From contig OZ241359.1 of assembly GCA_965199705.1 (NCBI GenBank), forward strand, positions 1 through 64,000: DNA of 64,000 bases. The letters are read 5' to 3'. Shown piece by piece: positions 44,718-52,605 of this stretch. The stretch is from Azophilus sp965199705. Lineage in GTDB: Bacteria > Pseudomonadota > Gammaproteobacteria > Pseudomonadales > Azotimanducaceae. Under the pieces are notes generated by a model. It saw only the letters and a list, made by a program, of their open reading frames with translations. It had not been told where the DNA came from and did no database searches. The translations under genes were made by a program, and so were the position numbers. Numbering within the stretch: position 1 is the first letter of the stretch; the number at the start of each line of letters is the position of its first letter.

Positions 44718-47700
44718 GGGGGGGGGGGGGGGGGGGGGGGAATATGCGGTCTTGCTGGTACTTTCTGCTGACCAGTGTGTACTCGACATAGCAATGCTGT
44801 TTGACAAAGGGTCGGTACTGAGTCGTCTGGATCTTGTCAAGTGACCAAGTGACGTTTTTGCCCCGACGCAGGTTGTCCTTTAGGGTTGAATCCCAGCGAA
44901 GATTTGAGGAATGGAGATTCGCCACGCTATCAACGGAATATTCGGGATGTTCCTCCCGCACTGCCAGCGCGCCGCTATAGTCGTCCACCACTCGTCGTGC
45001 GTTCTCCGCACAAGCCTCGCGAGAAAAATTGTAGATGTAGGCATCGCGGCTGGTCTTGTAGCCACTGCTGTACAACCCGAATATTGTATCGTTGGTCTTG
45101 CCCGCCTTCGCTTCCTTTGATCCTAACGGAAACAGTAGCTGGAACGCCTGGTCTCGCTGGCGGACCCAGTCGTGGTTGTCGTCTGGGTGGATTTCCTGCC
45201 AGTCCCGGATGCCGGCGATGGAGCCCCATTCGCCAAGCTGATCCAGCTTCTGTTTTCGGGAAAGATAGTCGCCAATGTCCCGGTAGCGGATGCGACAGCC
45301 CTGATGCGCTGCATTGGGTTTTTTCGTGAGGACGGTTATGGCGACCGGTGCTCTCGACCCTTGGCCGAACACTTTGCCGCCCTCCCGTCTGGAACGCTCG
45401 CCCTGTGTTCGCTGATTCCCCCGCAGATCAACAACCTGGACCGACGTAAATTCTTCCGCCAGGCAAGCCCGCACGCCGGAATCTGCATTGCCGTCAATCC
45501 AGGATCCGTTCGTTACAAACGCGACTACGCCCTGGTCGCCGATGCGGTCCGAAGCCCAGCGGAGCGCCATCTTGTAGGTGTCGTAGAGGCTATTCTTGAG
45601 CGTCGCGGTGGAACGCGCCGCATATGTCCGGGCAATGCGCTCCTCCATCTCCGGATAGCTCACATTCGGGTTGTCATCGGCGGAACTGCGCTGCCCCGCC
45701 GACCACGGTGGATTGCCGACGATGACCTGAATCGGCAGGTTCTGCTGGCGTTCCGCACGTTCGCTGTTGACCGGCAGCCAGGTCTTCGGGAACCCGGAGC
45801 GCTCGGTGTGCATATTGAAAGTATCAGTAAGCACGATGCCTTCAAACGGCTCGTATTCCGCGCCTTCGCCGAGCCGCCCTCTGTACGCCTCCTCAATATG
45901 GATGGCGGCAATGTAGTAGGCCAGCAACACCAGCTCGTTGGCGTGCATCTCCTGGCCATACTTGCGCACCAGATCTGCATCCCGGATCAGGCCCGACTGC
46001 AACAGTCGGACCAGAAAGACGCCGGTGCCGGTGAACGGGTCCATCACATGGACATCCCTGTCAGCAAGGGAGCGCCCGAATTCCGAGCGCATGACGTGAT
46101 CGGCACTCGCCAGGATGAAGTCCACGATTTCGAGCGGCGTGTAGACGATGCCGAGCCGCTCGGCATCCTTTTTCATCGCCGTGACGAAGAACTTCTCGTA
46201 CAGCTCCATCAGCACGCGCTGCCGGGCCTCGGCGTTGTCCAGGCCGCGTGCCCGCAGGGCCACGCTGTCGTAGAAGCCTTGCAGATCCCGGGTCTCGTTC
46301 TCCAGGCCGAACTCCCCAAAGTCATTGCGCAGCGCGTCGAGTGCCTGCGCCACCGGATTCCCGCGGGCGAAGTCGTAGCCTTCGAACAGCGCCTCGAACA
46401 CGGGGCGGGTCAGAATGTGCTGCGCCATCATGTCGATGGCGCTGTCAGCGGTGATCGATTTGTTGATTGAAATTCTGAGTTCGTCAAGGAATGCATCGAA
46501 CCATTCTTTCAATGCGCTGTTGTCGGGGTCGGCGAGCAGTTCGCTGATCCGATGCACCAGGCGAGAGAAGATGTCGGCGACGTCCTTCGCCCAGCTTTCC
46601 CAGTACTTGCGGTCGCCGCACTTGTCGACGATCTTCGCGTAGATGGCGTCCGCCGGCACATCGAGCGGCGGGAACGGGAGCTGCGCTGTCCCTGGCCAGC
46701 CGTTGTCTGGCCAGGCGCCCCTTCCCTCGCCGTTTTCCGAAGAAGTCCCGTTCTTGAATATGATTCGCTCGGGGCGCCTGCGGTTGAGATCAATCCGGTT
46801 GATCTCGGCGTCGAACCGGTCGTCATGGGAGCGGAGCGCCCGGAGAACGCTCCAGACCACATCAAAGGTTTTCCCGGTACCAAGGATGGTCCGGGGATCC
46901 GCGCCGGGCGCCACCGCCACTGGCAACACGACATAGCCGTAGGTCTTGCCTTGCGCCTTGCGCATGACCCGGCCAACCGCCTGAACGATATCGACCACGC
47001 TCTTGCGTTCGTTCATGAAGATCACCGCATCAAGCGCTGGCACATCAATGCCTTCAGAAAGGCAGCGAGCATTGGAGAGGATGCGGCAAGTGTCTTCGGT
47101 GGAACCTTTCAGCCACTCGATCCGGTTCTTTCGGTCAAGCGCGTGATGCTTGCCGTCCACATGTTGCGTCTCGCATCGAAAACTTGCTCCGGGGTCGTCT
47201 GCCGGAAGATGGGTGGCTGCCTCCGCAACGATCCCTCCCCAGTGTTTGGTGAGTCGCTGCGACGAATCGATGGTGTTGGTGAAGAGGATTGCGCGACGCA
47301 GTGGCATGTCGGGGAGTTCGCCGGGACCCCTGTCCTCCGGGTCTTGCAAGATGCGCCAGCAACCGACGATACGCGCCGCATCGGTCAGGTTGATCTCACC
47401 TGAAGAGTCCTTTAGACGTGCCTGCAAGGTGGCACTGACATGCTCTTCGGAAAGTGTCAGCACCACGACCTTGTAGTCGGAGAGCAAGTCCTGTTCCACG
47501 GCCCGAGAGAACGGCAGGCAATGAAACTCCGGACCGTAGGTCGCCCGATCGTCCATGGAAAAGATTTCCCGGTTGTGATCTGCGGCACGGCTCTTCACCC
47601 CGGCCGTAAACAGGCGCGGTGTCGCCGTCATGTACAGGCGCTTGGCAGCGCGGATGCGCATCGAGTCATGCACCAGGACGAAGGGCGAAGTCTTGTCACC

Positions 47701-48696
47701 GGGCTTGTCAATGCCGGTGGTCCGGTGCGCCTCATCGCAAAGCACGAGGTCAAACGCCGGGGCGCCGTCATCTTGCGCCTCCTCGATCAATTTCAGCGAC
47801 TGGTAGGTGCAGAAGACCACCTTCATGCTGTCTGGCGTAGGCGCCCGCATTGCCTGCCGGATCTTGCTCGCGTCGGTGGTGACCGGGATTTCCAGTTCCT
47901 CGATGGAGGCATCTTCGTGGTTCCTGCCCGCGCTGACATCGGAACAGATGCCGACATAACCGTGCACAACCTCGCGCTGCTCTGCCCATTCGCGCATCGA
48001 CTGCTGCAGCAGGGAAATGGATGGCACCAGATACAGCACCCGGCCGCCGATACCTGCGACCGATTCGGCAATGCGCAACGCTGTGAAGGTCTTGCCCGTG
48101 CCGCAAGCCATGACCAGCTTGCCGCGGTCGTGATTGACGAAGCCCGCCTGCACATCGTCAAACGCGCGTTGCTGATGGGGCCGCAACTCGAACGGCTCGC
48201 GCCGATAACGCAGGTCCTCGGGCTGGCCCCGGATCAGGTCGGGCCAGTCGAACGGACGACTGGCAAGGTCCCCGAAGCGGAGCACAGAACAGGCTGGCTG
48301 AAGGCCCTTGATCTTCTTTTTGGCGTTGCGACCCCACTCATCGCCGGTATCAACCACAATGCGTGCCGTGAACGGCGGCCGTGCGGAAGTGGCAATAAAC
48401 GAATTCAGAGCCGAGGCTGAAATCCTTGTCCCCGGCGCATAGCACTTGCACTGAATGGCGCACACGCCGCCGTCGCGCTCTTCGGCAACCAGGTCAATCC
48501 CGATATCAGTGCCATCAAAGCCGGGTTGCGCCCGGCCCCAATCCGACCACATCCACACACGGGAAAACCGGTCCCGATACAATGGATCCTGTTCAAAATA
48601 CGACTTCATCAACCGCTCGAACCGACGGCCTTTTTCCGCCTCGGTATCCGAGATGGATCGGACGTGGTCAAGAACGGTCTGGAAGCTGTTGGTCAT
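44521..48696 (-). CDS. Type ISP restriction-modification enzyme, phase-variable, truncated as assembled
   Basis: The reading frame as given is 1391 codons. Domains in order: Mrr-like PD-(D/E)XK nuclease (D of GIDLVAEE near 66, QCKC near 80); superfamily 2 helicase/translocase with MACGTGKT near 195 and DEAH near 320; a helical coupler; gamma-class N6-adenine methyltransferase with VYTPLEIVDF, DPFTGTG near 885 and NPPW near 997. The frame then hits a 25-base C tract and reads about 70 out-of-frame residues to a stop, losing the target-recognition domain. With 24 C it would be about 1621 residues, the size class of LlaGI/LlaBIII-like single-chain enzymes. These methylate and cut using one polypeptide that translocates on DNA. 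The start ATG is at 48696. Confidence 0.9.
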   Translation of the reverse strand: MTNSFQTVLDHVRSISDTEAEKGRRFERLMKSYFEQDPLYRDRFSRVWMWSDWGRAQPGFDGTDIGIDLVAEERDGGVCAIQCKCYAPGTRISASALNSFIATSARPPFTARIVVDTGDEWGRNAKKKIKGLQPACSVLRFGDLASRPFDWPDLIRGQPEDLRYRREPFELRPHQQRAFDDVQAGFVNHDRGKLVMACGTGKTFTALRIAESVAGIGGRVLYLVPSISLLQQSMREWAEQREVVHGYVGICSDVSAGRNHEDASIEELEIPVTTDASKIRQAMRAPTPDSMKVVFCTYQSLKLIEEAQDDGAPAFDLVLCDEAHRTTGIDKPGDKTSPFVLVHDSMRIRAAKRLYMTATPRLFTAGVKSRAADHNREIFSMDDRATYGPEFHCLPFSRAVEQDLLSDYKVVVLTLSEEHVSATLQARLKDSSGEINLTDAARIVGCWRILQDPEDRGPGELPDMPLRRAILFTNTIDSSQRLTKHWGGIVAEAATHLPADDPGASFRCETQHVDGKHHALDRKNRIEWLKGSTEDTCRILSNARCLSEGIDVPALDAVIFMNERKSVVDIVQAVGRVMRKAQGKTYGYVVLPVAVAPGADPRTILGTGKTFDVVWSVLRALRSHDDRFDAEINRIDLNRRRPERIIFKNGTSSENGEGRGAWPDNGWPGTAQLPFPPLDVPADAIYAKIVDKCGDRKYWESWAKDVADIFSRLVHRISELLADPDNSALKEWFDAFLDELRISINKSITADSAIDMMAQHILTRPVFEALFEGYDFARGNPVAQALDALRNDFGEFGLENETRDLQGFYDSVALRARGLDNAEARQRVLMELYEKFFVTAMKKDAERLGIVYTPLEIVDFILASADHVMRSEFGRSLADRDVHVMDPFTGTGVFLVRLLQSGLIRDADLVRKYGQEMHANELVLLAYYIAAIHIEEAYRGRLGEGAEYEPFEGIVLTDTFNMHTERSGFPKTWLPVNSERAERQQNLPIQVIVGNPPWSAGQRSSADDNPNVSYPEMEERIARTYAARSTATLKNSLYDTYKMALRWASDRIGDQGVVAFVTNGSWIDGNADSGVRACLAEEFTSVQVVDLRGNQRTQGERSRREGGKVFGQGSRAPVAITVLTKKPNAAHQGCRIRYRDIGDYLSRKQKLDQLGEWGSIAGIRDWQEIHPDDNHDWVRQRDQAFQLLFPLGSKEAKAGKTNDTIFGLYSSGYKTSRDAYIYNFSREACAENARRVVDDYSGALAVREEHPEYSVDSVANLHSSNLRWDSTLKDNLRRGKNVTWSLDKIQTTQYRPFVKQHCYVEYTLVSRKYQQDRIFPPPPPPPPDTHRHTGAIHTGKRLQEERRNLRSRHRRHQAILDPRRRPHARPPLPRVRTMLPALGLFPAKGFL
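44716..44740 (-). repeat. 25-base homopolymer tract (poly-G on plus, poly-C on coding strand)
   Basis: Within the restriction gene, coding for a run of eight prolines after IF, immediately followed by a TG/AC-rich microsatellite (44701-44715). Such a tract is prone to slipped-strand change. Frame arithmetic: lengths divisible by three (24, 27) join both parts of the gene; 25 does not. The exact length could be an assembly artefact, but a long run must be there. Confidence 0.9.
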
Positions 48697-48779
48697 TGAT
48701 TTATTCTGCCGGCTGGTACCGTGAGCGCTGAGCGTGTGGGTTCACTACACAGGCCACAATTTGAATTGTCCCGCGAGTG

Positions 48780-49231
48780 TCACTGGCTCATTCGCGCGAG
48801 CAACGAGGCGCCGTCCTCACATTCGATGATCCACTCCCCCATCTCGGCCAGGCGATCCGGGTCGGAGACCTCCTCCAGCAACGCACCGAATTGTTCCGCT
48901 GTATCTTCACCGAACCGCAGCACAACCTGACGCCGCAGCAGGTAGCGCTCCCGAACCAAAGCCTTTGCGTCACCACGCGCTTCGCCTTCCTCTCTGCCTT
49001 CTGCCTTGCCTTCCTCTCTGCCTTCCGCCTTGCCTTCCTCCAATAGCTTCTGCCGCCAATAGGCGACCCGATCCTCCAACTCAACCGGCAGGCCCTCTGC
49101 CGGCAACGTCGATTCCGTCAGCCGTACAAGCGCCATCTGTGAACCCTCCGTTTCTGAAAACTCCAACTGCCGAGACGCCGCATCCAGCCAACTCAACACC
49201 ACCCCCAAGAGACTGCCATCTTCCGTTCCCG
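48780..49231 (-). pseudogene. 3' fragment of the rpn gene
   Basis: Encodes only the C-terminal ~150 residues of the Rpn protein (from GTEDGSLLGVVLSWLDAASRQLEF to the end), with EEGKAEGREEGKAEGREEGEARG showing one more repeat of eight residues than the full-length gene at 42481. The nuclease core and start are missing. The frame upstream runs into the antisense of tRNA-Ser, which is not coding. It lies between the restriction gene and tRNA-Ser. Confidence 0.85.
48792..49231 (-). repeat. direct repeat flanking the restriction gene, right copy (440 bp)
   Basis: Second copy of the rpn 3' end, in the same orientation as 42493-42908, with an additional 24-base in-frame unit. Both copies stop matching at the same point, just after CTTCCGTTCCCG on the plus strand. 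Confidence 0.9.
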
Positions 49232-49322
49232 TACACCATCTGTTTCCGTTTTGTGAACTATCAGCGTCTTTGACTTGCCGCCAGTCGCCTGGACTTTGGT
49301 CTGTCCATTCAGCCCGCCCCCT

Positions 49323-49346
49323 GTTCATGGAAAAATTTCCCTGAAC
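49323..49346 (-). terminator. terminator hairpin of tRNA-Ser
   Basis: On the minus strand GTTCA-GGGAAA and TTTCCA-TGAAC form an almost perfect stem with one mismatch, six bases after the encoded CCA. Confidence 0.55.
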
Positions 49347-49351
49347 GGCTT

Positions 49352-49439
49352 TGGCGGAGGGGCAGGGATTCGAACCCTGGGAGGCTTGCGCCTCGCTGAT
49401 TTTCAAGACCAGTGCTTTCGACCGCTCAGCCACCCCTCC
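49352..49439 (-). tRNA. tRNA-Ser (anticodon UGA), CCA encoded
   Basis: Minus-strand sequence starts GGAGGGGTGGCTGAGCGG and has an anticodon loop CTTGAAA reading TGA. The long variable arm (GCGAGGCGCAAGCCTC region) is the mark of a class II tRNA, and the T-arm reads GGGTTCGAATCCC. The acceptor pairs GGAGGGG with CCCCTCC, then discriminator G and CCA. It decodes UCA and related serine codons. It borders the restriction island, though no second copy of its 3' end was found to mark an attachment site. Confidence 0.96.
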
Positions 49440-49704
49440 GGGGGCGGGCAGTTTGGCCGCTTTTTTCTGCCGCCACAAGCTGTTGCACGGGCAGCAGCAA
49501 TTCTCATCCGGCGCTTGCGTGCTGGTGTGTCGCGTCCGAGGGCGACCCACGCCAGCAAAGGTCGCGGCCTCGTCTTCTGGAAGCGCCCATCTGACGAGGC
49601 CCGGAATCGTTGCGGAGCACAATCGACGGTACCGGGCGCGCCGGATTGCCGGCAGTGGATTGCTATACTGGCCCTACCCGCTGCGCACGCCCGGACCGCC
49701 CGTC

Positions 49705-50097
49705 TTGATTATCTCGATTGCTGTTCACGGTCCACCGCACGGCTCATCGGCCGCGCTGAGCGCCTTGCGCTTTGCGGAGAGCGCGCAGCGGCTCGGGCAT
49801 CGCATTCATCGGGTGTTCTTCTATCATCAGGGCGTCCTCACCGGTCTCGGCGAGGCAGTAGCGCCGCAGGATGAAGCGGACGTTCAGGCTGGCTGGCTGG
49901 CGTTTGCAGAACAACATGGCGTGGAACTGGCCGTCTGCATCGCCAATGCTCTGAAGCGCGGGCTGCTTGATGAGCGGGAGCGCGACAGGTATGGCAGCAG
50001 GGCGCTGACACTGAATCCGGCGTTCACGCTCACTGGCCTCGGCCAGATGATCGAGGCCATGCTGGCTGCCGACCGCTTCGTGACCTTCGCCGCCTGA
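49705..50097 (+). CDS. tusD: sulfurtransferase TusD
   Basis: A DsrE-family protein of about 130 residues. The sequence matches TusD through ISIAVHGPPHGSSAALSALRFAESAQRLGHRIHRVFFYHQGV, EQHGVELAVCIANALKRGLLDE (the cysteine corresponds to catalytic Cys78 of E. coli) and NPAFTLTGLGQMIEAMLAADR. It accepts sulfur from TusA and passes it to TusE for 2-thiolation of tRNA wobble uridine. The start is inferred as TTG 49705 from alignment; the open frame upstream overlaps tRNA-Ser antisense and is not coding. First gene of tusDCBE. Confidence 0.88.
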   Translation: MIISIAVHGPPHGSSAALSALRFAESAQRLGHRIHRVFFYHQGVLTGLGEAVAPQDEADVQAGWLAFAEQHGVELAVCIANALKRGLLDERERDRYGSRALTLNPAFTLTGLGQMIEAMLAADRFVTFAA

Positions 50098-50102
50098 AGC
50101 GG

Positions 50103-50459
50103 ATGACCAGGCACATCCTGTTCATTCTCAACCAGTCGCCCTACGGTTCCAGTCGGGCGCTGGAGAGCGTGGAAGCCGCGCTGATGGCCGGGTTGCTGGA
50201 ACAAGACGTAAGCCTGCTATTCAAGGGTGACGGGCTTTATCTGCTGTTGACCGATCAGCAAGGTCCGGCCATCGGGCAGCGGTCGCTCGCAAAGGTGCTG
50301 ACGGCGCTGCCGGACTATGACATCAGCCGGTTTCATGCCTGTCAGATGTCGGCGGCGGAACGGCGCCTGCTCGACGCGGATCTCTGCCTGCCGGTTACCT
50401 GGCTGGACGCGGCCGGGCAGCGGGCGCTGATCGAGCAACAGAACGTCATAGCCTGTTGA
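50103..50459 (+). CDS. tusC: sulfurtransferase complex subunit TusC
   Basis: A 118-residue DsrF-like protein: ILFILNQSPYGSSRALESVEAALMAGLLEQDVSLLFKGDGLYLL is typical of TusC. It forms the TusBCD hexamer with TusD and TusB and lacks an obvious catalytic cysteine in the TusD position. Starts five bases after tusD. Confidence 0.9.
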   Translation: MTRHILFILNQSPYGSSRALESVEAALMAGLLEQDVSLLFKGDGLYLLLTDQQGPAIGQRSLAKVLTALPDYDISRFHACQMSAAERRLLDADLCLPVTWLDAAGQRALIEQQNVIAC

Positions 50460-50514
50460 CGGGCGCCGGCATGATCCACGACACATCCGCCGTCGCCGCG
50501 ACGAGCGCCCGCGC

Positions 50515-50787
50515 ATGAGCACGCTGCACATCGTCAACAAGGTTGCAGCCTGGGCCGATTGCGCGCCGCTGCTCGCACCCGGCGACCAGGCGCTGCTGAT
50601 CGAAGACGGCGTCTATGCCGCACGGGAGATCGGCGAAGACAGCACCGTCTCGGTGCAGGCGCTGGCGCCGGATGTGAAGGCGCGCGGTCTTGTTGGCCTG
50701 CTGCCGACGCATGTTGCCCTCGCATCACATGACGACTTCGTTCGCCTGGTGTGCGCGCACGACCGATGCGTCACCTGGAGCCGGTGA
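50515..50787 (+). CDS. tusB: sulfurtransferase complex subunit TusB
   Basis: A 90-residue DsrH-like protein: TLHIVNKVAAWADCAPLLAPGDQALLIEDGVYAAR is the conserved opening. It completes the TusBCD complex. It starts 55 bases after tusC, and its TGA overlaps the ATG of tusE by one base. Confidence 0.9.
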   Translation: MSTLHIVNKVAAWADCAPLLAPGDQALLIEDGVYAAREIGEDSTVSVQALAPDVKARGLVGLLPTHVALASHDDFVRLVCAHDRCVTWSR

Positions 50788-51110
50788 TGACGACTGCCGC
50801 CCTGCCCCCAACGGACCAGGAAGGGCATCTGCTGAACCTGGCCGACTGGTCACCGGACGCAGCGCGCCTGATCGCTCGCCATGCCGGCCTGGAACTGACG
50901 CCGGAACACTGGCGAATCATCCAGATCGTGCGCAACTACCATGAACGCCATCATCTCAGCCCGGCCATGCGGCCGCTGGTGCGCTGCGTCCGCCGGGAGC
51001 TGGGAGAAGCCTGTGGCTCAAGCCTCTATCTGTTGCGCCTGTTTCCCGGCAGCCCGGCTCGGCTGGCAGCCCGAATTGCCGGCTTGCCCCGACCCACCAA
51101 CTGTTTGTAA
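50787..51110 (+). CDS. tusE: sulfur relay protein TusE (DsrC family)
   Basis: A 107-residue DsrC-family protein. Characteristic parts are DQEGHLLNLADWSPDAARLIARHAGLELTPEHWRIIQIVRNYH and the C-terminus GLPRPTNCL. The penultimate cysteine is the persulfide carrier; the second cysteine about 10-11 residues before it, present in true sulfite-reductase DsrC, is absent. This supports a TusE role (transfer to MnmA) rather than dissimilatory sulfur metabolism. Translation is coupled to tusB. Confidence 0.9.
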   Translation: MTTAALPPTDQEGHLLNLADWSPDAARLIARHAGLELTPEHWRIIQIVRNYHERHHLSPAMRPLVRCVRRELGEACGSSLYLLRLFPGSPARLAARIAGLPRPTNCL

Positions 51111-51185
51111 CTCTCTCGGCACAAACCGGCTGATCTCTCGCTTCCGCCGCCGACAAATTCAGCGGTCTCGCAAGATCAATACCGG

Positions 51186-52580
51186 TCAGCTCCGACGGGT
51201 GCGGAAGCGCACCACCTCCCCAACCACCACCACGGTGGGGCCGGAGACGCCGGCGCTTGCCACGGCCTCAGGCAGATCGCGGATAGTCGCTTCGACCTCC
51301 CGTTGCTCCGGCAGTGTAGCCGCCTCGATCAATAGCGCCGGGGTGGCTGGATTCAGGCCATGCGCTACGAGTTCACGGGCGATTTCCGCCAACCCCAACA
51401 ACCCCATGTAGATCACCAGCGTCTGCCCCGGGCTTGCCAGATCATGCCAGTCCAGATTGATCCGGTCACCGCTGCGATGGCCGGTCACGAAGCGCACCGA
51501 CTGGGCCGCATCGCGATGGGTGAGCGGCACCCCGGCATAGCTCGCAGCGCCCAGCGCCGCCGTGATGCCCGGCACCACCACCCAATCGATGCCTTGCGCC
51601 GCCAGGGTTTCAACCTCCTCGCCGCCACGCCCGAAAATGAACGGGTCGCCGCCCTTGAGTCGCACCACCCGTCGGCCCGCCAATGCGTGCTCGGCCATCA
51701 ACGCGTTGATCGCCGCCTGGCGCGCGCTCTTGAACGCGAACGCGCGCTTCTTGCCGACATACACGCGCTGTGCATCGCGCCTGGCGTAGTTCAGCAGATC
51801 CTTGCCCACCAGATTGTCGTAGAGCACCACGTCCGCCTGCTGCAAGAGACGCAAGCCACGCAAGGTGATGAGTTCCGCATCGCCCGGGCCAGCGCCGACC
51901 AGGGCAACCAGTCCGGGCGCAGGCGCCGCCTGCGAGGCCTGAAGCAGATGTGCATCGAACTGTCTGGCTGCGCCAGCTTCATCGCCCGCCAGCACGCTTT
52001 CGGCCGGAGGCCCATCCAGCACCTTCTGCCAGAATTGCTGACGCGCCTGGGCATCCGGTAGCTGCGCGCGCACCTGCTGACGACGCTCGCCGGCAAACTG
52101 CGCCAGCTGGCCAAGGCGCGCTGGCAATCTGGCTTCAAGCCAGGCGCGCAGGATTCGGGACAGGGTCGGCGAGCGGCCGCTGGTGCCAATGGCGATCTGT
52201 ACCGCGCCCCGATCCACCCTGGCCGGAAAGAGCACGGAGCAGAAGGCCGGCTGGTCCACCGTATTCACCCAGATGCGCGCGGCTTCACAGTCGGCGTACA
52301 CCTGCCGGCTGACCTCGGTGTCTCCGGTGGCAGACACCACCAGCCAGCGGCCAACAACATCGTCGGGCTGGTAGCACCGCCTGTGCCAGGCCACCCGCCG
52401 GTCGTCGGCCGCACAGTCTTGCACCAGCTTCTTCAGATCCGGATGGCCATCCGGCGCCACCAGGGTGATGCGGGCGCCTGCATCGAGCAACGCGTTGATC
52501 TTGCGCAGCGCCACCTCGCCAGCGCCCACCACCAGGCAATCCCGGCCCTGAAGATCCAGTTGCAGGGGCAGGCCGTACAT
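51186..52580 (-). CDS. cysG: siroheme synthase CysG (trifunctional)
   Basis: A 464-residue protein from ATG 52580. The N-terminal precorrin-2 dehydrogenase/ferrochelatase (LQGRDCLVVGAGEVALRKINALLDAGARI with the NAD-binding GAGEVA, and TSGRSPTLSRILRAWLE near residue 120-145) is followed by the uroporphyrinogen-III methyltransferase. That part has LVALVGAGPGDAELITLRG near 215, VVRLKGGDPFIFGRGGEE near 300 and VPGITAALGAASYAGVPLTHR. It converts uroporphyrinogen III to siroheme for sulfite and nitrite reductase. It lies 25 bases downstream of serS; this pairing also occurs in Pseudomonas. Confidence 0.96.
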   Translation of the reverse strand: MYGLPLQLDLQGRDCLVVGAGEVALRKINALLDAGARITLVAPDGHPDLKKLVQDCAADDRRVAWHRRCYQPDDVVGRWLVVSATGDTEVSRQVYADCEAARIWVNTVDQPAFCSVLFPARVDRGAVQIAIGTSGRSPTLSRILRAWLEARLPARLGQLAQFAGERRQQVRAQLPDAQARQQFWQKVLDGPPAESVLAGDEAGAARQFDAHLLQASQAAPAPGLVALVGAGPGDAELITLRGLRLLQQADVVLYDNLVGKDLLNYARRDAQRVYVGKKRAFAFKSARQAAINALMAEHALAGRRVVRLKGGDPFIFGRGGEEVETLAAQGIDWVVVPGITAALGAASYAGVPLTHRDAAQSVRFVTGHRSGDRINLDWHDLASPGQTLVIYMGLLGLAEIARELVAHGLNPATPALLIEAATLPEQREVEATIRDLPEAVASAGVSGPTVVVVGEVVRFRTRRS

Positions 52581-52605
52581 GGGTGGCGCAGTGCGACTCG
52601 ATCGA

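Noticed and set aside
43750..44840. A stand-alone gene starting near 44840 encoding the restriction C-terminus
   Set aside because: The only start precedes the homopolymer in a frame with no homology there; the homologous part begins after the tract and matches the upstream gene's continuation.
49300..49440. tRNA-Ser 3' end as an integrase attachment site
   Set aside because: No second copy of the tRNA 3' segment and no integrase gene were found near 42480.
49232..49622. Upstream extension of the rpn fragment frame through tRNA-Ser
   Set aside because: It is the antisense of a tRNA gene and spacer; only the part up to 49231 is related to Rpn.
49351..49704. Frame extending tusD upstream on the plus strand
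   Set aside because: It reads through the tRNA-Ser antisense and has no TusD homology before the TTG at 49705.
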